Shown here: piece by piece, positions 8,750-18,363 of the stretch | How positions within the stretch are numbered: position 1 is the first letter of the stretch | Layout: each line of letters starts with the position of its first letter | NCBI RefSeq assembly: GCF_045865695.1 | Contig: NZ_BAACAP010000248.1 | Span: 95,392-159,391, forward strand | From: Scytonema sp045865695 | Lineage (GTDB): Bacteria; Cyanobacteriota; Cyanobacteriia; Cyanobacteriales; Nostocaceae | DNA length: 64,000 bases | Reading direction: 5' to 3' | Notes under the pieces: model-generated | What the model saw: the letters and a program-made list of their open reading frames with translations, nothing else | Databases searched by the model: none | Told to the model about the DNA's origin: nothing | Made by a program: the position numbers and the translations under genes

Positions 8750-9927
8750 AACTCTAATGTAGCTAAATTTGTAATAATAAACCATGCTTCTTTTGGTGCT
8801 ATTCCTTGAATTTTACGTTTCCATTTACAAGCCACATTAAAATTGCCAAATCCTTTTTGTTTGGTCACTTTAACTCCTTGGAAAAACCCCGAAACTCCTG
8901 GTGAGAAACCTAAATCATTTAACTCTTTCCAAATCTCAGATTCGACTTCAACAAATTCATTCTTTTTCAGACGAAGACAGAAAGATGCATTCTGCTCTCT
9001 GAGCCAATTTGCTAGTTTAATAGAACAAAATTCTCGGTCTCCTAACAGGCAAATTTTGTAATTTTTAAACACCGGTAAGACTTGAGATATAATCAATTTT
9101 TGTTCATCTATATTACTGCTTCCTAATTTGGGTAAGAGTTCAAAATATACAGGAAAAGCTCTTTTATCCCAAACTACGCTAATCACAAAGAGATTAATGC
9201 AACTCCATGCAGTCCGGTCAATGACTACATAAATCATTTTGTCAGAGGGAAAATATGTTAACAACCATGTAGTAACAATTGGAAACCAAATTTTTTCAAT
9301 TGTGAAAAAGGGCAATGATAAAAATCTTTGTAATTTTTTTCTTCTACTTTCAAATGTAATGGGAATCGGCAGAGCCGTTGCTAACGCTTCCAAACTGACT
9401 TTTTTAACTAATTGTAGAACATTAATTAAAATGGTTAACAACAAATATTCGGTTGGGCTAAATTGACTTTTTAAGTGTGTTTGGTAAAATAGAGGTATCA
9501 TTGTCATTAGATAGGTCTTGTTGACAAAAGTAGACCGATCTTTTTTTACCACAAATTGCTACACACTTTATCACGTCAGCTTTTCAGGTTACTTTGTCAC
9601 CCCCTCAGGATAGGAAGCAAGTATTCTTGATGTAGCTTAGCGAAATAGAAAAACATTCGTCGCGCAAATTCAGATTCGGTGTAAGACTGATTTTCTACAT
9701 GAATAATGAAACAAGTTTCTTTACCTCGAAACTTCACTCTTTGCAAGCAAATCAATAATTTTGCGTTCTCCAGTTATGAGGTCAGTAAAGTACTCTTGTG
9801 GTAAAAAGGTAATGGATTCACGCTCAAGATAATTTGCTACTTCTGGTAGAAACAACTCTACGAACTCTACAAAAAACGTGGACAAAAGAGTTTTGAAGAG
9901 TTGGTCGTGGTCAATCTGCTCGGTCAT

Positions 9928-10260
9928 GTAAAATTCTTCAAATAATGGAAAAACAGGGGAATTTAGATAAAAGCTTCCTTCCCGTTAAAAGATTATCTAT
10001 TGAAATGAACCGCAAAGACGAGTCAGTGTGTCACGAGCGGTTTAGTGTGATACTACGAAACACATTTATGAAGCTCATGAGTTCAAGCATTAGTAACAGC
10101 TTCAAGGCACTTCATACTTACAGAGCGTAAATTTTCCCATAAATAACTTTCTTGAAAATCAAACAATATGCATTGGGCGTTATTTAAAGTTAGTGAATTC
10201 TCATTGCCCATAACAAGAGTATCCAATGCCCAATGCCCTGTTCGCAATTCCTTAAGGATG
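9928..10260. other. Non-coding stretch
   Basis: I see no credible gene here. The region has a loose inverted repeat, GCATTGGGC near 10170 and GCCCAATGC near 10215, just beyond the stop of the DUF937 gene, which could help terminate it. Confidence 0.4.
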
Positions 10261-10785
10261 CTACCTTCCTAAATAACGACCTGCCATTTGCATAGCGTCC
10301 ATAATGTCAACATCGCCATCTCTGTCAGAGTCAAGGAAAGAATTCAGGACAGGATTTCCTCCTGCTTGGGGATTCTGAGAATTAGCTCCCGAGCGCAACA
10401 GATTTAATACCAAGGGAACCAAAATTGGTAAGAGTTGTTGAACCATACCAGCATTTAAGCCCGTGCGCTGAGAAACAGCATTAGCAACTTGTTGCTGTAC
10501 AAAAGGAGGAAATAACGAATCAACAGCTTGAGTGTTAGGAGAAGTCCCACTGTATTGATTTACAACCTCTTGTGCTGCTTCGTTACCTTCTGTATTTTGC
10601 TTTTCTTGTAACGCGGAACGCACGTAGTTGCCTACAATACCTAAAGCTGATTGCATTGTTGAGGAATCTGTACCAGTATTGCCACTTAGTTGCTGTACTG
10701 TGTTAAGAATATCACCCAATTGTCCGGTATTGCCTTGTTGGTTAGGATTGTCAAGTGCATTGATAATCTGGTCAAAAAGCCCCAT
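10261..10785 (-). CDS. DUF937-family protein
   Basis: A 174-residue protein starting MGLFDQIINALDNPNQQG. The ATG at 10783-10785 has AGGAGA about nine bases upstream, which favours it over the longer frame. The central region (SLFPPFVQQQVANAV...GMVQQLLPILVPLVLNLL) is the helical DUF937 pattern, and the C-terminus has DSDRDGDVDIMD, a possible Ca-binding loop (dockerin- or EF-hand-like). The family has no assigned biochemical activity. A distinct member of the DUF937/YidB-like group is the next best reading. Confidence 0.75.
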   Translation of the reverse strand: MGLFDQIINALDNPNQQGNTGQLGDILNTVQQLSGNTGTDSSTMQSALGIVGNYVRSALQEKQNTEGNEAAQEVVNQYSGTSPNTQAVDSLFPPFVQQQVANAVSQRTGLNAGMVQQLLPILVPLVLNLLRSGANSQNPQAGGNPVLNSFLDSDRDGDVDIMDAMQMAGRYLGR

Positions 10786-11013
10786 AGGATTGTTTCTCCT
10801 TGTGTTACGCGACCACCAAAATAGATTCTTACACAGAAGCTGCATCTTGCGGGAAGGCAGAAGAAAAGAGAGTTTTTCATTGACTGTTTATTCAGTCATA
10901 ATTAGAATAATAGTGGCGACAATAACATAAAAGCGAACACAGACTTGTTATCAAATAATGTTGACCCTGTGATTCGTCAAATGCGCCCGTGTAACCTGAT
11001 AGAGGATACAAAG

Positions 11014-11811
11014 ATGGATTTACATTATGAAATTCAAGGAAACGGCGAGCCGATTGTCTTCCTTCATAGTGGTGGAACAGATCTGCGCGATTGGGAATTT
11101 ATTGCTCCAAAATTGGCTCAATTTTACAAATGCATAGCCTACGATGGTCGAGGTACAGGACAATCCCCATCGCCGATTGAGTTCGGTGATTACGTTGAGG
11201 ATTTGAAAAATCTTCTTGATTTTCTTGACATCGATAATACGGTTTTGGTGGGACATTCAATTGGTGGACGAATTGCGACCGATTTTGCTCTTGCATATCC
11301 GCAACGAGTATCGAAACTCGTTCTGGTAGCTTCCGGACTGACAGGATACCAGTTTTCATCCGAATTGGTTCAAAGGTTTCAGGAGATTCTATCTGCGGTT
11401 CCAAATGTCGAGAAAATGACACAACTTAGTTTGGATTTACCCAGTTATCAAGTGGTGCTAGCAAGCCCGCAACGCGATCGCATGATAGAGATGGCAAAGC
11501 ACAACACGCGACGAGGGCTTGAATGGCAGCACGTGTGGAAGGACGTGCAAGTTTGGGGAGAATTACCACCTATTCCCCCATTGAATGAGCTTGCAGTCAA
11601 AACCCTATTTATTATCGGTACCCAAGATATTGAGGATTGTTTCCGCATTGCAGACTTATTCAAACAAGTTCCTGACATTCGCTTTGCCCGCATTGAAGGA
11701 GCAGACCATATGCCGACTCTAACTCATCCATTGGAGGTTTCTAGTCTTATCGGAGAGTTTCTTGGTGAGGCGAAATATAGCGGTTTTCACTTGGGTACAA
11801 TACATAAATAA
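11014..11811 (+). CDS. Alpha/beta-fold hydrolase
   Basis: About 265 residues beginning MDLHYEIQGNGEPIVFLHSG. The oxyanion-hole HSGG motif, the nucleophile elbow GHSIGG, an Asp in GTQDIEDCF and the His in GADHMPTL form a complete catalytic set of the alpha/beta-hydrolase family. The substrate is unknown; such proteins are often esterases or lactonases. I placed the start at 11014 because the homology begins there and GAGGA precedes it. The last eleven codons (from YSGF) and the stop come from a MITE-like repeat at 11776-11882, so the native C-terminus has been replaced. Confidence 0.85.
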   Translation: MDLHYEIQGNGEPIVFLHSGGTDLRDWEFIAPKLAQFYKCIAYDGRGTGQSPSPIEFGDYVEDLKNLLDFLDIDNTVLVGHSIGGRIATDFALAYPQRVSKLVLVASGLTGYQFSSELVQRFQEILSAVPNVEKMTQLSLDLPSYQVVLASPQRDRMIEMAKHNTRRGLEWQHVWKDVQVWGELPPIPPLNELAVKTLFIIGTQDIEDCFRIADLFKQVPDIRFARIEGADHMPTLTHPLEVSSLIGEFLGEAKYSGFHLGTIHK

Positions 11812-11882
11812 AGTTATGGAACCGCAGCCTGTAGCAGATGAACGCGGATAAATTTGTACTTCATTCAAGTGAAAACCGCTAC
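11776..11882. repeat. MITE-like repeat, copy 3 (107 bp, complete)
   Basis: Same length and ends as the copy at 271-377: TAGCGGTTTTCACTTG at the left and CAAGTGAAAACCGCTA at the right. It overlaps the 3' end of the hydrolase gene and supplies its stop codon. Confidence 0.8.
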
Positions 11883-11970
11883 AATGCTCTACACTTCTTT
11901 TAAAGAGGAATGTGTTTGTTTTAAGCTTTGGGCATGGGCAATATTCCCATACCTGCAACATCCCACTCCT

Positions 11971-13683
11971 TCAAGGGTGGGATGAACTCAATTTAGAATT
12001 AGTTGGGAGAAAGACTGTAAACTCAGTTCCTTTATCTAACTCCGACTTACAGGCGATCTTACCACCATGTTTTTCTACCACAATCTGATAAGTAATAGCT
12101 AAACCCAAACCAGTACCTATACCTCTGGGTTTGGTAGTAAAAAATGTTTCAAATATTTTGCTCTGATTTTCTAAGGAAATACCCGAACCGTTATCTCCAA
12201 TTTGCACGGTAAGTAAATCTAAATTGCCAAGCTCAGTGGTAATTGTAATTTCAGGTGAGAAATAAGGGTCTTTGCTAGTTTTTTCTTCCAAAGCGTCAAT
12301 AGCATTGGATAATAAATTCATAAATACTTGGTATAGTAATCCAGGATAACCGGGAATATGGGGAATATCTCCATAGTTACGTATGATATTAATACCTTTT
12401 TTTAAACGATTTTGCAAAATTAAAAGCGTACTGTTCAAACAAGTATGTATATCTACAAATTGAATATCTCCTTCATCCAATCGAGCAAAATCTTTTAAAC
12501 TCCGAGCAATTTCACGGGTTCTCTCAGCACCAAATTCTATAGAAGTCAACAGTTTTGGTAAATCGACTTCTAAAAATTCTAAATCTATCTCCTCAGTGAG
12601 TACTTGAATGGAAATGGGAGGGTTGGGTATTTCATGTTTGTAAGTTTGTAACAGAGTCATAAGATCGGTAGTATAATTTTTTGCATGGACGAGATTGCCA
12701 GAAATAAAATTAACAGGATTGATAATCTCATGAGCAACTCCTGCAAGCATTCTTCCTAAACTACACATTTTCTCGCTTTGAATAAGTCGAGCTTGGGTTT
12801 CTGCTTGTTGTTCTTTCAAAAGTTTCTTGACCTGTTGGATTAGCTGGTTGAGAGCAATTGCTAATTCCCCAACTTCATCTTTTGTAAGAACGGGTGCTTG
12901 TAAATCAAAATTTGCTTCTTTAGTAACTTGTTTGGCAACTGCTGTTACCACTTTTATAGGGTAGGCAATAGTACGACTCGTGTAGAAAGCCAGTAATGTC
13001 GCAAGTGCTGTAGAGAGCAGTATACTTCCTATGATAATATGAGCTTGTAGTGTAGCTGCTTGACTTTGGGCTACATCAGCTTGTTCTTGGTGCTCTCGAA
13101 TTGATAGTGTAAATTTTGTTAATTCATGAATAAATTGATTAAATTGAATTGCCGCAGGATTTTGATAAAATTCCCAAATGAGAGATTGCTCTCGCAACTC
13201 TTCTGGAGTCCCATTAGATCCAAGTTGTTGAAGTAAAGGTTTACACTGTTGAAAGTATGTTGTGACTATCAGTTTGTGCTTTTCTAGAAAAGCTTGTAAA
13301 TCTTTTTGAGAATGCGTTTGACTAAATTCTTGCAACTGAGCGAGCAACTTTTCTGTTTTTGTGAGATTAATTAAGAATTTAGAATTTGCTGCTTGCAACA
13401 TCTGGGGCTGTTTTACAAGAGGTACTATTTCCTCCTGATGGCTTTTGATTTCTAATAAAGTACCTTGCAATTCGCTTAACAGTCCTCCTTCTTCATCGGC
13501 TACCATCATTTGATATCTGGCTTTTTGATAGTAGCGATCGCCTATTCCCAATCCTGTTGTGGTTCCCAAAATAGCAATTCCCAGCGCCAGCCCATATCCC
13601 ACGACAATTTTTTGTCGAATACTGAGTTGGTGGAATGCCCGTTTAACTATATTAGGATGGCTCGCTTGGGGTTTCAAAGTCAT
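11971..13683 (-). CDS. Membrane sensor histidine kinase (HAMP, HATPase_c)
   Basis: 570 residues. There are two membrane segments (about 28-48 and 210-232) around a mostly helical extracytoplasmic sensor, then a HAMP region, a dimerisation/phosphoacceptor helix, and the ATPase domain. The ATPase domain has the N box NLLSNAIDAL, G1 DNGSGI, F box IFETFFTTK and G2 GTGLGLAI. The H box reads GVAHEIINPVNF. Relatives usually have HEINNP, so the first Asn of that motif is replaced by Ile, which may alter kinase or phosphatase activity. No response regulator is adjacent. The signal sensed is unknown. Confidence 0.85.
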   Translation of the reverse strand: MTLKPQASHPNIVKRAFHQLSIRQKIVVGYGLALGIAILGTTTGLGIGDRYYQKARYQMMVADEEGGLLSELQGTLLEIKSHQEEIVPLVKQPQMLQAANSKFLINLTKTEKLLAQLQEFSQTHSQKDLQAFLEKHKLIVTTYFQQCKPLLQQLGSNGTPEELREQSLIWEFYQNPAAIQFNQFIHELTKFTLSIREHQEQADVAQSQAATLQAHIIIGSILLSTALATLLAFYTSRTIAYPIKVVTAVAKQVTKEANFDLQAPVLTKDEVGELAIALNQLIQQVKKLLKEQQAETQARLIQSEKMCSLGRMLAGVAHEIINPVNFISGNLVHAKNYTTDLMTLLQTYKHEIPNPPISIQVLTEEIDLEFLEVDLPKLLTSIEFGAERTREIARSLKDFARLDEGDIQFVDIHTCLNSTLLILQNRLKKGINIIRNYGDIPHIPGYPGLLYQVFMNLLSNAIDALEEKTSKDPYFSPEITITTELGNLDLLTVQIGDNGSGISLENQSKIFETFFTTKPRGIGTGLGLAITYQIVVEKHGGKIACKSELDKGTEFTVFLPTNSKLSSSHP

Positions 13684-13884
13684 GCTGCACTTAAAATGAA
13701 TTTTTTTAGCAACTAGTAGAGCGAGAAAAACGAGGAATCTTTCTGAAAGGACTACAGGCTAAATTTTATACAAAATATCTGATAGTTTAGCAAATCACCA
13801 TTTCAGTTCCCTGGTGACAAATACGGAAACTATGCTCAAACGATTAAGATCGAAGCATCAGAATACGTATTTATATCTTTGACT

Positions 13885-15408
13885 ATGCCTCTATATCGTG
13901 CGATCGCATTGATTGTTGGTCTTATTATCATTCTGGCACTTAGCCTGTGGTTGATTAATTCTCTGATTCAGCTTTACTGGCAATTATCTTGGACTTCTCC
14001 CATACTGGGCAACTTACTGTTGATATTAGTCGTTATTTGTATAGCAGCCTTAATTGCTGGATTTGTTTACTATATATTAGTCATTCAGACAGGAGAGCAA
14101 CGTCAACGCCGCAAGCGGAGACAGCAAGCAAATATCCAGGTTCCAGACGCTCGCCCGGAAGCGGCTTCTTCCACTTTACAAGCTGTGCGACAGCAGTTGG
14201 AGCAAGTTCAAGATGAAGTCACCCGTCAAGCTTTACTGAGCAAATCGCGAGAAATAGAAGCGAATCTAGCCCGTGGTGAAATTCAAGTTGTGATATTCGG
14301 TACGGGGAGTGCTGGAAAAACCTCTTTGGTAAACGCAATTGTGGGACGTGTGGTTGGTAAGGTTGATGCGCCCATGGGAACCACTCAAGTGGGAGAAACT
14401 TACTGTTTGCGGTTAAAGGGATTAGAACGCAAAATTTTAATTACGGATACACCAGGGATTTTAGAAGCAGGGGTGGCGGGAACGGAAAGGGAACAGCTCG
14501 CACGAGAACTAGCAACGGAAGCAAATTTACTGTTATTTGTCGTAGATAATGATATTCGGCGCTCGGAATACGAACCGTTGCGAGCTTTAGCAGAAATTGG
14601 CAAGCGATCGCTTGTCGTCTTCAATAAAATAGATCTCTATACAGATGAGGATAAAGAAGTTATTTTGGCTCGTTTGCGCGAACGAGTGCGCGGATTGATT
14701 TCACCAAGCGATGTTGTAGCAATTTCTGCCAATCCTCAAGTGGTAGAGTTAGAAGAAGGCGGTATCTTTCAACCAGAACCCGACATTTTACCCTTACTTA
14801 AGCGCATGGCAGCAATTTTACGAGCAGAGGGTGAAGATTTGGTAGCTGATAATATCCTCCTGCAATCCTTACGCTTGGGTGAAGAAGCACGAAAAATTAT
14901 AGATGCTCAACGCCGCCGACAAGCTAATAAAGTAGTCGAGCGATTTCAATGGATTGTGGCTGGTGTAGTTTCCGTGACACCCATTCCCGTAGTTGATTTG
15001 CTAGCAACAGCTGCTGTTAATGCCCAAATGGTGGTAGAGATTGGGAGAGTTTACGGTTGTGATTTAAATTTGGAGCGAGGAAAGGAATTGGCACTGTCTT
15101 TAGGGAAAACTCTTGCTAGTTTGGGAATAGTTAAAGGAGCTTTGCAGTTACTTACTGTGGCATTACAGACAAATATTGGTACTTTTATTATTGGTAGAGC
15201 CATTCAAGGCGTGACTGCGGCGTATCTAACGCGGATTGCAGGGAAAAGTTTTATTGAGTATTTTCGCAATGACCAAGATTGGGGTGATGGAGGTATGACT
15301 GAGGTAGTGCAGCGTCAGTTCCAACTCAATCGCCGCGATGAGTTTATGAAGTCTTTTATTCAAGAAGCGATCGCACGAGTTGTTAAACCAGTGACCAGTG
15401 ACCAGTGA
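13885..15408 (+). CDS. Membrane-anchored GTPase with DUF697 domain
   Basis: About 507 residues. The N-terminus has two hydrophobic segments (roughly 5-25 and 40-65), followed by a basic stretch. The Era/dynamin-like G domain has a P-loop GTGSAGKTSLVNAI, G3 DTPGI, G4 NKID and G5-like SANPQ. The C-terminal third is helical and resembles DUF697, found in YcjF-like proteins. I chose ATG 13885 over the TTG two codons earlier. A role at membranes in stress is only inference from family members. The stop lies in a run of 7-bp tandem repeats. Confidence 0.8.
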   Translation: MPLYRAIALIVGLIIILALSLWLINSLIQLYWQLSWTSPILGNLLLILVVICIAALIAGFVYYILVIQTGEQRQRRKRRQQANIQVPDARPEAASSTLQAVRQQLEQVQDEVTRQALLSKSREIEANLARGEIQVVIFGTGSAGKTSLVNAIVGRVVGKVDAPMGTTQVGETYCLRLKGLERKILITDTPGILEAGVAGTEREQLARELATEANLLLFVVDNDIRRSEYEPLRALAEIGKRSLVVFNKIDLYTDEDKEVILARLRERVRGLISPSDVVAISANPQVVELEEGGIFQPEPDILPLLKRMAAILRAEGEDLVADNILLQSLRLGEEARKIIDAQRRRQANKVVERFQWIVAGVVSVTPIPVVDLLATAAVNAQMVVEIGRVYGCDLNLERGKELALSLGKTLASLGIVKGALQLLTVALQTNIGTFIIGRAIQGVTAAYLTRIAGKSFIEYFRNDQDWGDGGMTEVVQRQFQLNRRDEFMKSFIQEAIARVVKPVTSDQ

Positions 15409-15430
15409 CCAGTGACCAATGACCAATGAC
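15388..15430. repeat. Heptanucleotide tandem repeat
   Basis: About six units of 7 bp (GTGACCA, then ATGACCA), covering the 3' end of the GTPase gene and its stop. Short tandemly repeated heptamers of this kind are well known in heterocystous cyanobacteria. Confidence 0.8.
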
Positions 15431-15442
15431 GGAGCAACAATT

Positions 15443-16257
15443 ATGCCTTCTCCATTTCCTGGGATGAACCCATATTTAGAGCATCCTAGTTCTTGGCCAA
15501 ACGTTTATCATCGATTGATTACTGCGATACGGCTTTAGCCGTTAAGCCTCCGGCTTATCGCTGACTCAATATCTCCCCAACTACTGCCTAAATATCAAGT
15601 TCTGATTGAAGAGCGAATTTATCAAACGATTGGGGAAGATTCACTACTAGTTGGCATACCTGATGCAGTTGTCAAACCAACTCAAGCTACACATCCTCCA
15701 GTGAAGACGAATGTTGCTGTTTCTTACGTATTAACTCAACCAGTAACAGTTATATTACTGTTGTCTGACAACGTTAGGCAAGGGCATTTAGAAATCCGAG
15801 ATATAGCAACAAGTGAAGTAGTGACAGCTGTTGAAGTTCTCTCTCCAGCTAATAAGCGTCCAGGACAAGGAAGAAAACAGTATGAAACTAAGCGTCAAAC
15901 TATATTGGAGAGTACGACTCATTTGGTTGAAATTGATTTGCTACGGCATTAGGAACCCATGCCTACTTTATAGTAATAACATTCAGACCAATTATCGAGT
16001 TCTTGTGAGTCAAAGTTCTCGCCGCCCCAAAGCCGATCTCTATGCCTTTAATTTGCCAGACCCCATTCCCAGTTTCAAGTTGCCTTTGCGCACTGAGGAT
16101 GTGGAACCTGCAATTGATTTACAGGAGCTACTGAATGGAGTCTACGATCGCTCTGGCTATGGCTTTGTCATTGATTACAGTCAAGAACCCGTACCGCCTT
16201 TGTCAAAAGTAGATGAAGCTTGGGTGGATACGTGGTTGAGAGAAAAAGGACTAAGGT
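15443..16257 (+). pseudogene. DUF4058-family protein, broken
   Basis: The conserved start MPSPFPGMNPYLEHP is followed by a 30-bp double-hairpin insertion (15529-15558) that creates a stop. Downstream the frame continues with SISPQLLPKYQVLIEERIY, VEVLSPANKR and THLVEIDLLR, then a nonsense codon and shifts near 15950-15980. The last part runs from about 15990 and shows RPKADLYAFNLPDPIPSF, a typical DUF4058 end. Removing the insertion restores TAIADS, as expected in the family. The function of the family is unknown, and the gene looks dead. Confidence 0.85.
15524..15561. repeat. 30-bp double-hairpin element inside a HIP1 site, copy 2
   Basis: GCGAT (15524-15528) and CGC (15559-15561) flank 30 bp made of two hairpins, ACGGCT/AGCCGT and TAAGCC/GGCTTA. 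Excision regenerates GCGATCGC and the DUF4058 frame. Confidence 0.85.
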
Positions 16258-16505
16258 AAACAATTAAGATAAGCTATTATTCTTTTTATACTCTAAATTT
16301 TTGTTATTGTCTTTCAGTATTAACTCTACTCATTTCCCAAGAAGTAATACAAAACACTATTTCTGGTATTTTTTATCGTATAAATACTTAAATAGTATGT
16401 TATTGTTAAATTTAGATATTGCTTTGTTCAATTATTTACATGGCATTCCGGAAACAGGGGGCAAAAATAGAAAACCTATATAAGCAGTGACTTAGTAGCT
16501 AGCGA

Positions 16506-18314
16506 ATGACAAACTACATGATAGGCAAGGTACTACAAGGACGTTACCAAGTTGTCCAGAGCTTGGGGGCTGGCGTATTTGGTGAAACATACGTTGCTGT
16601 AGATATCGAAAATCCAGAGAACCCTAAATGCGTCGTTAAACAACTAAAAGTGACTAGTACGCAGCCTAGTTACTTACAAATCCTTAGATTGCGGTTTCTA
16701 ACAGAAACTGAAACACTAAAACACCTCGGACATCACAAACAAATTCCCGAACTCCTAAGCTGTTTTGAGGAGAACGAACGGTTCTATTTGGTACAGGAGT
16801 TTATTGAAGGTCACTCAGTGACAGCAGAATTGCCCATTAATCTAGATTTGGGCTATGTGTGGAATGAGAGCGAGGTGGCTGAGTTTTTACAAGAAGTTTT
16901 GAGTATTCTGGATTTTGTTCACTCTCAAGGTGTTATTCACTGTGATGTCAAGCCAGAGAACTTAATCAGACGTGCTTGTGATGGGAAATTAGTATTGATT
17001 GATTTTGGCTCAATTCAGCCGATTGATTTTGGGTCAGATGCGGTACTGCCTATTTATAGGATACCAGTCACTTCGTTGGGCTATATCCCACCAGAGCAAT
17101 TTGTAGGTCAAACGCAACCCAATAGTGACATCTACGCTTTGGGTATGATTGCTATACAGGCTTTGACAGGACAAACACCCCTGCAATTAAAGGTAGATCC
17201 TAGCACTCACGAGATTCTGTGGCGTTCTAGCACTACCCCGGTGAGTGATTATCTCGCGGCGGTCATCAGCCAAATGATTCGCCATAACCATAAAAATCGC
17301 TATCAATCTGCGAGTGAAGTCTTGCGAATGCTTCAGCAAAAGCCAGATGAAACTTGGGACTCGCAAACAGTGATAGATGTAAAATATCGCGTTTCAGATA
17401 GCGATGATGATACTCAATCAAGAGTCAGTACCAATAGCAGCCATTCTTCTGCAAAATCATCTCTGTTAACGGGGATGAAGGTGGGATTAGCCGCTAATTC
17501 TTTGGTCATGGGTTTTGGTGTTTATTCCATTGTTTACAACACTCCTGCTGTATCTTCATCCTCAGAAACAGAAACTTTATACAAAGCAACCAAGCAATTT
17601 CAATCGGGTGACTTGCAAGAAGCCATTGCTTTAGCTAAGTCTATTCCTTCAAATAGTAATGTTTATCCTGAAGCACAAACGAGTATTGATGAATGGGAAA
17701 AACAATGGAAAACGGCTGACGAACAGTACAAAATAGCCGAAAAAGCTTTTCAAGAAGGTCGATGGGCTGAGGTTCTTCGCGCTGCTTCTAAAATGCCTGA
17801 TAATTTGTATTGGCAATCAAAAACCGACACATTAGTCGAGCAATCACAAGCACGCATCGAAGAACAAACAAAAGATTTACTATCTAAAGCTTATGAGAAA
17901 GCGACCTTAAAAGACTTTAGCACTGCACTAAACTATCTCCGCCAAATTCCTCAAGAAACTTCCGCAGGAGAACTCGTTCAACAAAAGTTGGCTGAGTACA
18001 ATCGGAAGAAAGAAGTTAGAGCTTCTTATTTGTTACAGAAAGCTTATAACAAAGCTTCAGACCGCGATTTTGTGGGGGCTGTCCAATTTCTCCAACAGGT
18101 TCCCAAAGATACACCTGTTTATGCCACTGCTCGAGTTAAGTTAGTGGAGTACACGCAAAAACAACGCGCACAAGCTGAAGGTCAAAAGATAGCTTCTTCA
18201 AAGTTAACGAATTCTTCTTTAGATATGGTTCAGCCGTTTACAGATAGTAGTTCCACAACTAGTTTACAAAATTTCAACCCAGACAATGAGTTGTATGAAG
18301 TCAACATAAGATAG
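16506..18314 (+). CDS. Serine/threonine protein kinase with helical repeat C-terminus
   Basis: 602 residues. The kinase domain spans about residues 5-285, with glycine loop LGAGVFGETYVA, ATP-binding Lys45 (CVVKQLK), the catalytic loop HCDVKPEN with Asp147, and DFGS. The normal Arg before the catalytic Asp (HRD) is Cys, making it a non-RD-type kinase. A hydrophobic segment (about 317-345) should anchor it in the membrane. The rest is made of degenerate TPR-like units (for example DFSTALNYLRQIPQET repeated as DFVGAVQFLQQVPKDT). Its substrate is unknown. It lies convergent to a second kinase gene. Confidence 0.85.
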   Translation: MTNYMIGKVLQGRYQVVQSLGAGVFGETYVAVDIENPENPKCVVKQLKVTSTQPSYLQILRLRFLTETETLKHLGHHKQIPELLSCFEENERFYLVQEFIEGHSVTAELPINLDLGYVWNESEVAEFLQEVLSILDFVHSQGVIHCDVKPENLIRRACDGKLVLIDFGSIQPIDFGSDAVLPIYRIPVTSLGYIPPEQFVGQTQPNSDIYALGMIAIQALTGQTPLQLKVDPSTHEILWRSSTTPVSDYLAAVISQMIRHNHKNRYQSASEVLRMLQQKPDETWDSQTVIDVKYRVSDSDDDTQSRVSTNSSHSSAKSSLLTGMKVGLAANSLVMGFGVYSIVYNTPAVSSSSETETLYKATKQFQSGDLQEAIALAKSIPSNSNVYPEAQTSIDEWEKQWKTADEQYKIAEKAFQEGRWAEVLRAASKMPDNLYWQSKTDTLVEQSQARIEEQTKDLLSKAYEKATLKDFSTALNYLRQIPQETSAGELVQQKLAEYNRKKEVRASYLLQKAYNKASDRDFVGAVQFLQQVPKDTPVYATARVKLVEYTQKQRAQAEGQKIASSKLTNSSLDMVQPFTDSSSTTSLQNFNPDNELYEVNIR

Positions 18315-18363
18315 TCAATGGTTAAAAAAACTTTAGACTCTGTAGAGAACTCATAGCGCATCT

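Larger units (their letters stand above)
8304..9552 (-). pseudogene. IS4-family transposase, disrupted by two small repeats
   Basis: The frame 9552-8750 carries the N-terminal region, the first catalytic Asp in YVVIDRTAW and the second in LLGDREFCS. After the repeat at 8711-8749 the frame resumes as YRRRFDIEEMFRDFKSGGYN. This holds the Glu of the DDE triad in the usual Y-R-E-like context (RFDIEEMFRDFK). A second repeat at 8560-8597 adds ten codons without a stop. The first insertion introduces a stop, so full-length enzyme cannot be made. Confidence 0.85.
8284..9608 (-). mobile_element. IS4-family insertion sequence with 9-bp target duplication
   Basis: A 1,325-bp element. The terminal inverted repeats are 18 bp with about 14 matches: CTGACGGGGCGACAAAAG at 8284-8301, and CTGAGGGGGTGACAAAGT read inward from 9608. 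The flanking direct repeats are GATAGGAAG at 8275-8283 and 9609-9617. The target is the Rpn/DUF4351 gene. The element itself contains two smaller palindromic insertions (8560-8597 and 8711-8749), so it is the older layer and immobile on its own. Confidence 0.9.
7625..9927 (-). pseudogene. Rpn-family/DUF4351 protein, interrupted by IS4-type element
   Basis: The 5' part lies at 9927-9609 (starts MTEQIDHDQLFKTLLSTFF) and the 3' part at 8283-7625. The IS4-type element at 8284-9608 sits between them with a 9-bp target duplication. Joining the parts gives a protein of about 310 residues. It has an Rpn/PD-(D/E)XK-like N-terminus, the segment PIYPVVVFSFDEPKRQE and a C-terminal DUF4351 domain. Two further lesions are visible: a 1-bp frameshift near 9725 (AKSEV instead of AKRVKFRG) and a 56-59 bp palindromic insertion at 8042-8100. 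Rpn proteins are recombination-promoting nucleases. This copy is clearly dead. Confidence 0.85.

Noticed and set aside
9945..10130. Plus-strand 61-codon frame after the Rpn gene
   Set aside because: No homology-like pattern; non-coding by composition.
15388..15430. CRISPR-like repeat array
   Set aside because: Units are only 7 bp with no spacers; it is a simple tandem heptamer.
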